Positions 16,844 through 25,096 of a stretch of DNA of 64,000 bases are shown here, one piece after another. Position 1 is the stretch's first letter, and each line of letters opens with the position of its first letter. The position numbers were made by a program, and so were the translations under genes. The notes under the pieces are model-generated. The model did not search any database and was not told the DNA's origin. It saw nothing but the letters and a program-made list of their open reading frames with translations. Source of the stretch: an uncultured Kushneria sp. Lineage in GTDB: Bacteria; Pseudomonadota; Gammaproteobacteria; Pseudomonadales; Halomonadaceae. Where the stretch lies: contig NZ_CANMFC010000002.1 of the NCBI RefSeq assembly GCF_947497025.1, positions 124,001 to 188,000 on the forward strand. Reading direction: 5' to 3'.

Positions 16844-17305
16844 ATGACTGATCACAACGACAATTTCGAGCAGGACGGAGACTTGCTGGCACTGGAATCG
16901 CAGCTCTGCTTTGCGCTCTATGCCACACAGCTTTCCATGAGCAAGCTTTACCGACGGCTTCTCAAGCAGCTGGAGCTGACCTATCCCCAGTATCTGGTCA
17001 TGCAGGTGCTGTGGCAAAAGGACCATCTGACCGTTTCAAGCATTGGCGAGCGACTGTCTTTGGATTCCGCCACGCTCACACCACTGCTCAAGCGCCTGGA
17101 AAGCGCCGAGCTGGTCAGGCGTCAGCGTACCCGTGAAGACGAACGCCAGGTCGAGGTGTCGCTGACCGACCGGGGCAGTGCCCTGCGTGAAAAGGCCCGC
17201 ACGCTGCCCGCGGAAGTTGAACGCGCCTCGGGCTGCTCAACATCGGAAATGAAGGCGTTGCGCGATCAGCTCAACGCTTTAAAGCAAAATCTGGATCGTA
17301 TCTGA
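16844..17305 (+). CDS. ohrR: OhrR, organic hydroperoxide-sensing MarR-family repressor
   Basis: A 153-residue MarR-family protein. The peroxide-sensing cysteine is C22 in [10 protein letters not shown], placed as in known OhrR proteins (N-terminal L-C-F-A-L-Y signature). The following [40 protein letters not shown] forms the winged helix. Organic peroxides oxidise the cysteine and release DNA, inducing ohr, which follows 65 bp downstream in the same direction. A second cysteine (GCSTSE, near 136) could form the disulfide used by two-cysteine OhrR proteins. Confidence 0.93.
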   Translation: MTDHNDNFEQDGDLLALESQLCFALYATQLSMSKLYRRLLKQLELTYPQYLVMQVLWQKDHLTVSSIGERLSLDSATLTPLLKRLESAELVRRQRTREDERQVEVSLTDRGSALREKARTLPAEVERASGCSTSEMKALRDQLNALKQNLDRI

Positions 17306-17329
17306 CCCTTTTTTATCCATTTATATCGC

Positions 17330-17346
17330 GCGCTATCCAATAGCGC
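17330..17346. promoter_or_regulatory. Probable OhrR operator before ohr
   Basis: GCGCTAT-CCA-ATAGCGC is a perfect 7-3-7 inverted repeat 25 bp before the ohr start, flanked on both sides by ATAT. It is in the right place for a repressor controlling ohr independently of ohrR read-through. It differs in sequence from the repeat before ohrR. Confidence 0.5.
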
Positions 17347-17370
17347 ATATTGAACACAGGAAATATCAGC

Positions 17371-17799
17371 ATGTCGATCGAAAAGGTACTCTACCGCGCC
17401 AGCGCCCAGGTCACCGGTGGCCGTGAAGGCCGCGCCGTTTCCTCCGATGAAAGACTCGATGTCGCCTTGAGCACGCCGAAGGCGCTGGGCGGCAAGGGCG
17501 GGGATGGCACCAACCCGGAGCAGCTTTTTGCCGCCGGCTATTCGGCCTGTTTCCTGGGCGCGCTCAAGCATGTGGCCGCTCAGGAGAAGGTCAGCCTGCC
17601 GGAAAACGCCTGGGTCGGTGCCGACGTGGACATCGGGCCGATTCCGACCGGTTTTGGCATCGAGGTGGCACTCAATATTCATCTCTCGGGCATGGATGAA
17701 GCCCGGGCCAATGATCTGGTCGAAAAGGCTCATGTGGTGTGTCCCTATTCCAACGCCACCCGCGGCAACATCGACGTGACGCTTAACGTCGAAGTCTGA
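17371..17799 (+). CDS. ohr: Organic hydroperoxide resistance protein Ohr
   Basis: A 142-residue thiol peroxidase of the Ohr/OsmC family that reduces fatty-acid and other organic hydroperoxides, using lipoylated partner proteins. The catalytic pair is C60 ([10 protein letters not shown]) and C124 ([12 protein letters not shown]), with the conserved R18 and E50. The start at 17371 ([10 protein letters not shown]) matches the family and has AGGAAA about 9 nt upstream; a start 21 nt earlier is not supported. It is regulated by the neighbouring ohrR and ends before a strong terminator shared with norR on the other strand. Confidence 0.96.
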   Translation: MSIEKVLYRASAQVTGGREGRAVSSDERLDVALSTPKALGGKGGDGTNPEQLFAAGYSACFLGALKHVAAQEKVSLPENAWVGADVDIGPIPTGFGIEVALNIHLSGMDEARANDLVEKAHVVCPYSNATRGNIDVTLNVEV

Positions 17800-17825
17800 A
17801 CAGCGTCCGCAAAAACGCCTGAACC

Positions 17826-17860
17826 AAAAAACGCCCGCCTGTTTCACAGGCGGGCGTTTT
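17826..17860. terminator. Strong bidirectional terminator between ohr and norR
   Basis: The stem CGCCCGCCTG/CAGGCGGGCG with a short loop is flanked by A-runs on the left and TTTT on the right. This arrangement works in both directions for the convergent ohr (plus) and norR (minus). Confidence 0.9.
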
Positions 17861-17934
17861 CATGCTGCAACACCACGTGTGATCGTCGACATGTTTCACG
17901 TGAAACATTGTCTTTTTTTGACCCTGAAGACTCC

Positions 17935-19497
17935 CTATTTAAGCCCCAGCCGTCGTCCGAGCCGGTGCAGGTTGGCGCTGTCCATGTCGAGCGCCCGGGC
18001 ACTGGCCGCCCAGTTGTGATCGTGTGCGGCCAGCACCTGTTCGATGTGGTGGCGCTGGAAGGTGTCAGTAGCCTCACGCAGGGAAAGCATGTTATCCACA
18101 ACCGGTGGCGGGCAATCGGGTGTGGATAAGCGATCCGCCGCAGGCTCGACATCGCTCGAGCCGGTTTCGACCGGCAGATCCAGATGCTTGATCCCGATAC
18201 AAACCACGGCCGATCGGCGCGACTCCGGGCGCGCCTCGCCCATGGCGCGCAGGGCGGCCCGGCTCAGGGTATGTTCGAGCTCGCGCACATTACCGGGCCA
18301 GTGCCAGGCCAGCAGGGCCTGCTCGGCGCTGATGTCCAGGCGCAGGTTGGCAAGGCCGAGCCGCACCCGATTGTCCTCCAGAAAATGGCCGGCCAGCAGC
18401 AGAATGTCCTCGCGTCGCTCGCGCAGCGGCGGAATACGCAGCGGAAAGACACTCAGGCGGTGATAGAGATCCTCGCGAAAGCGCCCGGCTGCCACTTCTT
18501 CGGCAAGATCCCGGTTGGTCACGGCAATCAGGCGCACATCCACCTTGATGGGCTGATCGCTGCCCAGCGGCTGAATCTCGCCCTCCTGCAGCACCCGCAG
18601 CAGTCTCGGCTGCTGGGCAAGCGGCAGCTCACCGATTTCATCCAGCATCAGGGTGCCGCCGTCGGCCATCGCAAAATGACCGCGATGGTCGCGACTGGCG
18701 CCGGAGAAGGCGCCGCGGCGATGGCCGAACAGGGCGCTTTCGATCAGCGATTCCGGCAGCGTGGCACAGTTGACCTTCACCAGCGGGCCGTTGCTGCGCC
18801 GCGAGCGCTCGTGCAGATAGCGGGTGAGGCGCTCCTTGCCCACGCCGGTTTCACCGTGCAGCAGCACGCTCAGATCGGTGGGCGCCACCAGCGCCAGGCT
18901 TTCATACAGCCGCGCCATGGCCGCGCTGTGCCAGCCGGGCGAGTGCAGCGACGCGCTCTGCTCTGATGACAGCACCTGATTGAGCCGCGAACGGGTATCC
19001 TCGAGCTGACCGGTCAGACGCAGGCAGGTGGCCAAAAGCTCCGCGGCGGCCATCAACTCCTCATCGTCAATGCCGGCCATCTGCTCGGGAATCAGAGCAT
19101 CCAGCGTCAGCATGCCCAGCAGCCGATCACCGTCGCGCAGCGCCACGCCCATGCAGTCATGCACGTGGGTCAGATCGGCATCAAGGAGGCCATCGAAAGG
19201 GTCCGGCAGGGCACAATCCCGTGGAAAACGACAGACCTGCGGGTGCGCCGCGATGGCGGCAAGCCTTGGATGAGCCGCCAGCTGAAAGCGTCGGCCACAG
19301 ACTTCATGTCCCATGCCGAGCACCGCTACCGGCTGAAGTCCGCCTTCCACGCTGACCATCAGCGTACTGGCATCGGCCGGATAGTTACCGACCAGTGCGG
19401 CCAGCAGCCGCGACCACTGCGGATGCAGCTCATCAAGGCGCTTGCCGTCACTCAATGCCGCCAGCAGCTCGCGCAGCGCCCGGGAAAAGATGGTCAT
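17935..19497 (-). CDS. norR: NorR/FhpR-type nitric-oxide-sensing sigma-54 activator
   Basis: 520 residues: N-terminal GAF domain, AAA+ domain, Fis-type helix-turn-helix. The residues that bind the NO-sensing mononuclear iron in E. coli NorR have counterparts at nearly the same spacing: R78, D99, D102, C115, D133. Walker A is GETGVGKE (215-222) and Walker B is TLMLDEIG (about 282-289). The loop that contacts sigma-54 reads GAFSGA (262-267) instead of the usual GAFTGA. It is transcribed away from hmp. The shared region holds two exact NorR boxes and a consensus sigma-54 promoter for hmp, so the target is NO detoxification by Hmp, as with P. aeruginosa FhpR, rather than norVW. Confidence 0.93.
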   Translation of the reverse strand: MTIFSRALRELLAALSDGKRLDELHPQWSRLLAALVGNYPADASTLMVSVEGGLQPVAVLGMGHEVCGRRFQLAAHPRLAAIAAHPQVCRFPRDCALPDPFDGLLDADLTHVHDCMGVALRDGDRLLGMLTLDALIPEQMAGIDDEELMAAAELLATCLRLTGQLEDTRSRLNQVLSSEQSASLHSPGWHSAAMARLYESLALVAPTDLSVLLHGETGVGKERLTRYLHERSRRSNGPLVKVNCATLPESLIESALFGHRRGAFSGASRDHRGHFAMADGGTLMLDEIGELPLAQQPRLLRVLQEGEIQPLGSDQPIKVDVRLIAVTNRDLAEEVAAGRFREDLYHRLSVFPLRIPPLRERREDILLLAGHFLEDNRVRLGLANLRLDISAEQALLAWHWPGNVRELEHTLSRAALRAMGEARPESRRSAVVCIGIKHLDLPVETGSSDVEPAADRLSTPDCPPPVVDNMLSLREATDTFQRHHIEQVLAAHDHNWAASARALDMDSANLHRLGRRLGLK

Positions 19498-19520
19498 ATC
19501 GACACTCCGTCTGCTCGATG

Positions 19521-19531
19521 GTCATTTTGAC
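19521..19531. promoter_or_regulatory. NorR enhancer site 1
   Basis: GTCA-TTT-TGAC is an exact match to the NorR core GTCA-N3-TGAC. It lies 24 bp upstream of the norR start on one side and about 140 bp from the hmp promoter on the other. Confidence 0.85.
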
Positions 19532-19544
19532 ATGCTAAAACAGA

Positions 19545-19555
19545 GTCATTATGAC
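19545..19555. promoter_or_regulatory. NorR enhancer site 2
   Basis: GTCA-TTA-TGAC is a second exact NorR core, with its centre 24 bp from that of site 1. E. coli has three such sites; here I see only two exact ones, plus a differently spaced GTCC-TGAT-GGAC near 19586. Confidence 0.85.
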
Positions 19556-19667
19556 CACGGTCGCGGCATCAATACCAGCGCGTCCTGATGGACGAGTACC
19601 CGCCACACCGCCTCCAACGGGCGCTGCGGCGGTGGTAGTGTGGCAGGCTGTCGCAGTACGCCCGGTC

Positions 19668-19682
19668 TGGCACGGGTCTTGC
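19668..19682 (+). promoter_or_regulatory. Sigma-54 promoter of hmp
   Basis: TGGCAC-N5-TTGC matches the -24/-12 consensus exactly. It lies 46 bp before the hmp ATG and downstream of two NorR boxes, as required for enhancer-dependent activation. Confidence 0.9.
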
Positions 19683-19727
19683 GATATCAAAAGGGTCTCT
19701 TGTTTTTCCTGTCGCCAGGAGGGCGCC

Positions 19728-20906
19728 ATGCTTAACCAAAAGCAGCTTGAAGTCATCAATGCCACAGCCCCGGTCGTCGCCGAACACGCTGAAACCATCG
19801 CCAGCACCTTTTACCCGTTGATGTTCGAGCGCTATCCACACGTGCGTTCGATGTTCAACATGCGCCACCAGCAGACCGGCGAACAGCCCCGGGCGCTGGC
19901 TCGCTCGGTGGTCGCCTACGCCCTCAATCGCAACGACCCGGAAGCGCTGGAAAGGCTCATGCGTCCGATCGTCAACAAGCACGTGGCGATCAATCTGCAG
20001 CCCGATCAGTATCCCATCGTGGCCGAATGCCTGATGGCAGCGATCGGCGAGGTGCTGGGTGATGCCGTGACCCCCGAAGTAGCCGATGCCTGGAGCGGGC
20101 TCTACTGGGAGTTTGCCGATCGACTGATCGATGCCGAGGAAGCAACCTATCAGCAGCTGGAACAGGCACCGGGCGGCTGGCGCGGCGAGCGTGCTTTCAC
20201 GCTGGTCGATCGCGTGCCGGAAAGCGAGGAGATCGTGTCGTTCTACTTCAGACCGGCCGATGACAGCCCGGTGCGCACCTTCCAGCCGGGGCAGTATCTG
20301 GGCGTGTCCCTTGAGATCGACGGCGAACAGGCGCTGCGCCAGTACAGCCTGACGTCCCTTCCGGGGGATGACTTCTATCGTATTTCGGTCAAGCGTGAGG
20401 GCCAGGGACGCGCCAGTCGCCACCTGCACGATCACATCAACGTCGGCGATCATGTGCAGCTGCTGGCGCCGGTCGGGGAAATGGTGCTCGATGATCGCGA
20501 TGCACCGGTGATGCTGATCAGCGGCGGCGTCGGCCAGACCCCGATGCTGTCGCTCATGGCCCAGGCGCTTGATGCCGGCCGCCAGGTGATCTATCTGCAC
20601 GCGGCGCGCAACGCAAACGTCCACGCCTTTCATGAACACCTCAAGGCCATGGTCGAGCAGTACAGCTGCCAGCTGACTTACCGCTACGTCTACAGCCATC
20701 CGGACACGCCCGACGACAAGCGTCACAAGGGCATCATCGATCGCGCCCTGCTGGCGGATTATCTGCCGCGCGAGGTAACGCCGAGCTGCTATTTCACCGG
20801 TCCCACCGGCTTCATGCGCGATGTGGACAATGCCCTGGCGGCACTGGGCATCGATACGCCCTGTCGCCATTTCGAGTACTTCGGCCCCTCCGGTCAGCTG
20901 CACTGA
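19728..20906 (+). CDS. hmp: Flavohaemoprotein Hmp, nitric oxide dioxygenase
   Basis: A 392-residue cytoplasmic enzyme converting NO and O2 to nitrate with NAD(P)H. The globin domain (1-140) shows Y29, Q53 and the proximal haem ligand H85. The FAD domain includes RQYSLTSLPGDDFYRISVKRE, and the NAD domain has LISGGVGQTPMLSL and a closing FEYFGPSG. CAGGAGG precedes the ATG at 19728; in-frame codons further upstream run through the sigma-54 promoter and are not coding. It is controlled by NorR. Together with nitrate respiration in the same window it protects against NO made during nitrite reduction; that link is inference. Confidence 0.97.
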   Translation: MLNQKQLEVINATAPVVAEHAETIASTFYPLMFERYPHVRSMFNMRHQQTGEQPRALARSVVAYALNRNDPEALERLMRPIVNKHVAINLQPDQYPIVAECLMAAIGEVLGDAVTPEVADAWSGLYWEFADRLIDAEEATYQQLEQAPGGWRGERAFTLVDRVPESEEIVSFYFRPADDSPVRTFQPGQYLGVSLEIDGEQALRQYSLTSLPGDDFYRISVKREGQGRASRHLHDHINVGDHVQLLAPVGEMVLDDRDAPVMLISGGVGQTPMLSLMAQALDAGRQVIYLHAARNANVHAFHEHLKAMVEQYSCQLTYRYVYSHPDTPDDKRHKGIIDRALLADYLPREVTPSCYFTGPTGFMRDVDNALAALGIDTPCRHFEYFGPSGQLH

Positions 20907-20937
20907 TCGCACCAGACCGATCGACGGCGAGCGTGGT

Positions 20938-21705
20938 TTACAGGTGATAGACCTGACTGCGCCCGCCATCGACAAGAATGTCGGTGGCGTTGATAAAGCG
21001 CGCCTCGTCACCGGCCAGAAACAGCGCCGTTGCGGCGACCTCGTCGGCCTCGCCCAGACGACGACAGGGGATGAGTTCGGCCTGACGCGCGCGTTCAGCC
21101 GGGCGTAACCCGTCAAGCCAGGCCTGCGCGGAGGGCGTTGCAATCAGCCCAGGCGAAATCGAATTGACCCGAATGCCCCGGGCCGCGTATTCAATGCCCA
21201 GCGAACGGGTCAGCCCGATCAGGCCGTGCTTGGCCACCGGATAGGGAAAGGCCCCGGGAATGATCCGATGCCCATGGACCGAGGCGATGTTGACCACATG
21301 GCCGCGCGACTGCGCAAGCATCGACGGCAACAGCGCCTGAATGCAGTGCCAGGCGCCTTCCAGATTGATAGAAAGACAGCGCTGCCAGAGCTCGGCATCC
21401 ACCGCCAGCGGGTCGGAGAAAACGTTGACGCCGGCGGCGTTGACCAGGATATCGATCTTGCCCAGAGCGTCGAGCGAAGAGGCCATGACGCCTCTGACGG
21501 CATCATGATCGGCCACGTCCACCGTCTCGACATGAACCCTGCCGGGATACGACCGCCCCAGCCGGGTGCCCTCTCGGATCAGGGCAGGCGCGTCCTGATC
21601 CAGCAGTGCCACGCTTGCCCCTTCAATGAGAAAACGCTCGACCGTGGCAAGCCCGATGCCGCTGGCAGCCCCGGTCACCACAGCCCGCTGTCCCTGAAGT
21701 CTCAT
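20938..21705 (-). CDS. SDR-family oxidoreductase
   Basis: Classical short-chain dehydrogenase/reductase of 255 residues. The cofactor motif TGAASGIG (11-18), NAAG, the catalytic Ser in VVNIASVHG and YPVAK are all present; the acidic residue after strand 2 (LLDQDAP) favours NAD over NADP. It ends LFLAGDEARFINATDILVDGG, typical of sugar or alcohol dehydrogenases such as the galactose and 3-hydroxybutyrate types. The substrate is not identifiable. It is convergent with hmp (31 bp apart) and has no evident operon partners. Confidence 0.9.
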   Translation of the reverse strand: MRLQGQRAVVTGAASGIGLATVERFLIEGASVALLDQDAPALIREGTRLGRSYPGRVHVETVDVADHDAVRGVMASSLDALGKIDILVNAAGVNVFSDPLAVDAELWQRCLSINLEGAWHCIQALLPSMLAQSRGHVVNIASVHGHRIIPGAFPYPVAKHGLIGLTRSLGIEYAARGIRVNSISPGLIATPSAQAWLDGLRPAERARQAELIPCRRLGEADEVAATALFLAGDEARFINATDILVDGGRSQVYHL

Positions 21706-21784
21706 GTACCGCCCTCGTGATGATTCGAGTGATCATCATCGCAGCTTCGGGGCACACCGCGTACACGCCCTTGTGATGAGCCAC

Positions 21785-21824
21785 AAAAAACGGCCCGGAA
21801 CCCCTGGGCAGGCATTCCGGGCCG
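21785..21824 (-). terminator. Terminator of the cyclophilin gene
   Basis: An 11-bp stem ACGGCCCGGAA/TTCCGGGCCGT with a 14-nt loop, followed on the minus strand by TTTTTTG. A clear intrinsic terminator. Confidence 0.88.
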
Positions 21825-21840
21825 TCATGTCAGTGGCACA

Positions 21841-22407
21841 TCAATCCACCCGCTCGACCTCGAGGATGGTAATCGGCTCGCGCGGTACGTCGGCATGCGG
21901 GCCGCGGCGACCGGTGGGCGCACCGGCAATGGCATCCACCACGTCCATACCGGAGACAACGTGACCGAAAACGGTATAGCCGGGCTCGTAGAGATTGCGG
22001 TAATCCAGCGCCTGATTGTCGACCAGGTTAATGAAGAACTGGCTGGTGGCCGAATCGGGCTGCGCGGTACGCGCCATGGCGATGGTGCCCCGGGTATTCT
22101 TGAGGCCGCTCTCTTCCAGGGCGATGGGGTCACGGGTCTTTTTGGTCGACATGTCGGCGGTCATGCCGCCGCCCTGAATCATGAAACCGTCGATGACGCG
22201 GTGGAACACGGTACCCTGATAGAAATCCTCCTCGGCATAGCGCAGGAAGTTCTCCACCGTATGGGGCGCCGCCGCGGCGTCGAGTTCCAGCTCGATACTG
22301 CCCTGGGTGGTCCGGATTTCGACATGCGGGTGGTCGGCATCGGCCAGTGCCAGAGGCGAGCAAAGCGGTAGCGCCAGCAGGCACCCGCGCAGTAACGGTT
22401 TCAGCAT
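21841..22407 (-). CDS. Periplasmic cyclophilin-type peptidyl-prolyl isomerase
   Basis: Catalyses proline cis-trans isomerisation during folding of exported proteins. The N-terminus MLKPLLRGCLLALPLCSPLA is a signal peptide. The mature domain starts near HVEIRTTQGSIELELD and carries the active-site patterns VFHRVIDGFMIQGGG, SATSQFFINLVDN and YTVFGHVVSGMDVVDAI. The start at 22407 keeps the signal peptide compact and has GGAG about 9 nt upstream; a start at 22425 adds six residues. It lies 71 bp downstream of narL on the same strand and may be partly co-transcribed, but it has its own terminator. Confidence 0.93.
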   Translation of the reverse strand: MLKPLLRGCLLALPLCSPLALADADHPHVEIRTTQGSIELELDAAAAPHTVENFLRYAEEDFYQGTVFHRVIDGFMIQGGGMTADMSTKKTRDPIALEESGLKNTRGTIAMARTAQPDSATSQFFINLVDNQALDYRNLYEPGYTVFGHVVSGMDVVDAIAGAPTGRRGPHADVPREPITILEVERVD

Positions 22408-22478
22408 GAAAAGCGCTCCAGTCATACGATAGGGCCAGAAAGCCTAGCCGGGTGTGCCGGGGCTGACCAGCCCCCTGC

Positions 22479-23162
22479 TTATTTCCATCCTTCCCGGGCG
22501 GCCCAGACTGCCGCTTCGGTACGGGTGCGCATGCCCATCTTTTTTAACAGATGCCGGACGTGGACCTTGACCGTCCCTTCGCTGATGTCGAGGCGCCGGC
22601 CGACCTCCTTGTTCGACTGACTCTGGGCGATCAGACGCAGAATGTCGCGCTCGCGTCGGGTCAGCCGGGCCACCAGCGCCTCGGGACCGGGCGCGGGTTC
22701 ACGCAGGGCCCGGGTCAAAAGGCCCATGAGGCGCGGATCAAAGGCATCGCCCTGCTCATCGAGTGCCTCGATGGCCGCCAACAGCGCCTCGGGGTCGGTG
22801 TCCTTGAGCAGATAGCCGCTGGCCCCGGCGCGAATCGCGGCGAGCACGTCGTCCTGCTCTTCAGAGACGGTGAGCATCACGATCGGCACGGCCACGCCTG
22901 CTTCACGCAGCCGGGTCAGCGTCTCGATGCCGTCCATGCCCGCCATCTTCATGTCCAGCAGAATCAGATCCGGCACATGGTGCGTGCAGTACTCCAGCGC
23001 CCGGGCGCCGCTGTCGGCCTCGCCTGCCAGACTCAGCGACGTGCTCATCGCCAATAGCTGCTGCACCCCGCGTCGAAAGAGCGGGTGATCGTCCACCACC
23101 AGTACGCCGCGTGGTGGCGGCTGGTGGTTCATGTCATGAGGGCTTGTGTCATGAGAGCTCAT
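22479..23162 (-). CDS. narL: Nitrate/nitrite response regulator NarL
   Basis: 227 residues. The receiver domain has D24/D25, phosphorylation site D70 (LILLDMKMAG), T98 and K120. The LuxR-type DNA-binding domain (about 165-220) reads LTRRERDILRLIAQSQSNKEVGRRLDISEGTVKVHVRHLLKKMGM. It overlaps the narX stop by 4 nt (ATGA), so it is translationally coupled to its kinase. It is predicted to bind the TACYYMT-type 7-2-7 repeats at 24898-24913 and 43006-43021 and so control narXL, narK-narG and narHJI. A start ten codons later (MNHQ) is possible but breaks the coupling. Confidence 0.93.
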   Translation of the reverse strand: MSSHDTSPHDMNHQPPPRGVLVVDDHPLFRRGVQQLLAMSTSLSLAGEADSGARALEYCTHHVPDLILLDMKMAGMDGIETLTRLREAGVAVPIVMLTVSEEQDDVLAAIRAGASGYLLKDTDPEALLAAIEALDEQGDAFDPRLMGLLTRALREPAPGPEALVARLTRRERDILRLIAQSQSNKEVGRRLDISEGTVKVHVRHLLKKMGMRTRTEAAVWAAREGWK

Positions 23163-24874
23163 GCTGTGGTGTCTCCCGGGATGTGGGGATCGTTGATGAA
23201 GTTCAGCGCCACCCGCGTGCCGCCCGTGTCACGGCGGACCAGTTCCAGCGTGGTGCCCAGACTGCGGGCGCGCTCGGCCATGATGATGGTGCCATAGTGA
23301 TGCGTGCGCGTTGGGTGCTCGGGCAGGCCCACGCCGTCATCCTCAACGATCAGTTCAATGCTACCGGCCTGGCCGGTCAGGGTCACCGCGACCTTTTTCG
23401 CTCGAGCATGCTGTACCACGTTGGCCAGCGCCTCCCGCAGAATCTGGACCAGATGCAGCTCCTGATCGGGGGAGAGGACGTCATCGGCAAGGGCGAGCCT
23501 CATATCGATGTCGAGCCCGCCCCGCTCGGCAAACTCGCCCACCGTGGCCTGTACCGCCGCGTTGATGCCATCCTCGGTCAAACGCAGACGAAAGGTGACC
23601 AGCAGTTCACGCAGCTGTCGGTAGGCCTGATTGATGTCCTCGCGCAGCTCGGCGAGAATGGCCGGTGCGTCGCTGTCGGTGGTCTCCGGCAGGGCGCGGC
23701 CCAGTCGCAGGGCCTGAATGTTGAGATAGCTCAGCGACTGCGCCAGTGAGTCATGCAGCTCACGGGCGATCACGGCGCGCTCGTCCATCAGCGCCAGTCG
23801 CCGCTTGTGCCGTCCCTGGGCGCGCAGGGCCAGCGCCGCCCCCAGCTGGTCGGCCAGCGTCTCGCAGAGTCGACACTTCCAGGCCGGCAACGGCGCCGCG
23901 CCCGGCAGGCGGGCCGTCAATACCAGAGGCGTCTGTGCATCGCCCTTGAGAGGAATGTAGTAGGCGTCATCGTCACTGCGATCCCCGGGAGAGACCAGCC
24001 TCAGTTCGGCCGGGGCCATCAGCGTCCCGAAGGGGCGCAGCGCCTGTTCGGGGTCGATCGCCTCGGGGGCGGTCGTGGCCAGATAGCGTGCATTGTCGTA
24101 TAGAAGCGTCAGCGCCAGATGACTCTGCTCCAGTCGATGACCGCGCTCTTCGACCTGATCGTTGAGATGCTGACAAAACGCGTCGAGCTGACCGGCCATG
24201 TCATCGATGGTGGCCGCCAGCAGCCCGATTTCATCGTTGCGCCAGTAGCCACTGCGCGCCTTGAGTTCGCCGGCGCGCAGGGCCTCGATCACGTTCAAAA
24301 GCCGCCCCAGCGGGCGACGCACGTGACAATGAAGCTGATATGCGCCCCAGGCGATCAGCGGCAGGGTGAGCAACAGCAACACCACCTGCAGGGTGCAAAG
24401 CCGGCTGATGCGTGCCTCGGCCAGTGTCTGAAGTGCCTTGGTCAGGTTATCCAGCGCACGGACATGATCAACGATGCGCCGGGGCTCCACGCTCACCGCC
24501 TGCGCAGGGGTACGCATGTCCGGGTGCAACGCTTCACGCCACTCAAGACGTACGTCCGCCAGCTGCGCCACAACGTCTGGCTCATACTCAAGGGCCACCG
24601 CTGTCGCCAGACGTTGCCAGGTGTCATCCACCCCCTTCAGCAACGTCTGCCAACGCTCGGCATCCGCAGTGGGCGCCTGCGCTGCCAGCCGCCAGGTCTG
24701 CATGCGCAGCGAGCCGGCCTGATTGATCATCCGGGCATCCAGCCGGGCAGTATCGGCCAGCCAGCCGCTGGCCAAGATGCCCCCCAGCGCCAGCAGGGAA
24801 ACCCCCGAAAGAATCAGGGCAAGCATCAGGGAGAGCGCGTAGTGCGAGGGCACAAAGCGTTTGGCTACCCCCAT
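23159..24874 (-). CDS. narX: Nitrate/nitrite sensor histidine kinase NarX
   Basis: 571 residues. TM1 (about 13-38) is followed at once by the nitrate-binding P-box MINQAGSLRMQTWRL (49-63), a four-helix periplasmic domain, TM2 (about 161-183), HAMP, a cysteine-containing central module, then the HisKA_3 box ARELHDSLAQ with H374 and a C-terminal ATPase (EALANVVQHA, DDGVGLP). It senses nitrate and nitrite in the periplasm and phosphorylates NarL. Start by an AGGAGG a few bases upstream. Divergent from narK across 222 bp containing NarL and FNR-type sites. It is slightly shorter than the E. coli protein, whose phosphorylated histidine is H399. Confidence 0.94.
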   Translation of the reverse strand: MGVAKRFVPSHYALSLMLALILSGVSLLALGGILASGWLADTARLDARMINQAGSLRMQTWRLAAQAPTADAERWQTLLKGVDDTWQRLATAVALEYEPDVVAQLADVRLEWREALHPDMRTPAQAVSVEPRRIVDHVRALDNLTKALQTLAEARISRLCTLQVVLLLLTLPLIAWGAYQLHCHVRRPLGRLLNVIEALRAGELKARSGYWRNDEIGLLAATIDDMAGQLDAFCQHLNDQVEERGHRLEQSHLALTLLYDNARYLATTAPEAIDPEQALRPFGTLMAPAELRLVSPGDRSDDDAYYIPLKGDAQTPLVLTARLPGAAPLPAWKCRLCETLADQLGAALALRAQGRHKRRLALMDERAVIARELHDSLAQSLSYLNIQALRLGRALPETTDSDAPAILAELREDINQAYRQLRELLVTFRLRLTEDGINAAVQATVGEFAERGGLDIDMRLALADDVLSPDQELHLVQILREALANVVQHARAKKVAVTLTGQAGSIELIVEDDGVGLPEHPTRTHHYGTIIMAERARSLGTTLELVRRDTGGTRVALNFINDPHIPGDTTA

Positions 24875-24897
24875 GGTGTCCTCCTGCGAGGGCCAGC

Positions 24898-24913
24898 TAC
24901 CTCCAAGGAGGTA
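24898..24913. promoter_or_regulatory. 7-2-7 NarL-type site between narX and narK
   Basis: TACCTCC-AA-GGAGGTA: two heptamers in perfect inverted repeat separated by 2 bp, the geometry NarL and NarP prefer (TACYYMT-N2-AKRRGTA). It lies 24 bp before narX and about 185 bp before narK, so it could serve narXL autoregulation, narK activation or both. Confidence 0.65.
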
Positions 24914-25017
24914 ATCAACCCCATAAAGGGCTTTGCTTTCAGCGATCTACGGGCACGCCGCTCGCTATCGCCAATGAGATAACACGCTGATTTAACGCTA
25001 TTTTCAGCCGGTCTATT

Positions 25018-25031
25018 TTGACGACGGTCAA
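25018..25031. promoter_or_regulatory. FNR/Anr-type box upstream of narK
   Basis: TTGAC-GACG-GTCAA fits the FNR/Anr pattern TTGAT-N4-ATCAA with one symmetrical change in each arm, and extends to a perfect 7-4-7 palindrome (25016-25033). It lies 66 bp before the narK ATG, a suitable distance for anaerobic activation. Confidence 0.65.
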
Positions 25032-25096
25032 AAGCGCTCGCGCCATCTCGCGCACAGTAGTCCTGACGCCATCATCCCGGCTACGAGGGCACCATC

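Noticed and set aside
19569-21143. Minus-strand open frame opposite hmp
   Set aside because: It runs across hmp, part of the SDR gene and the sigma-54 promoter without domain likeness.
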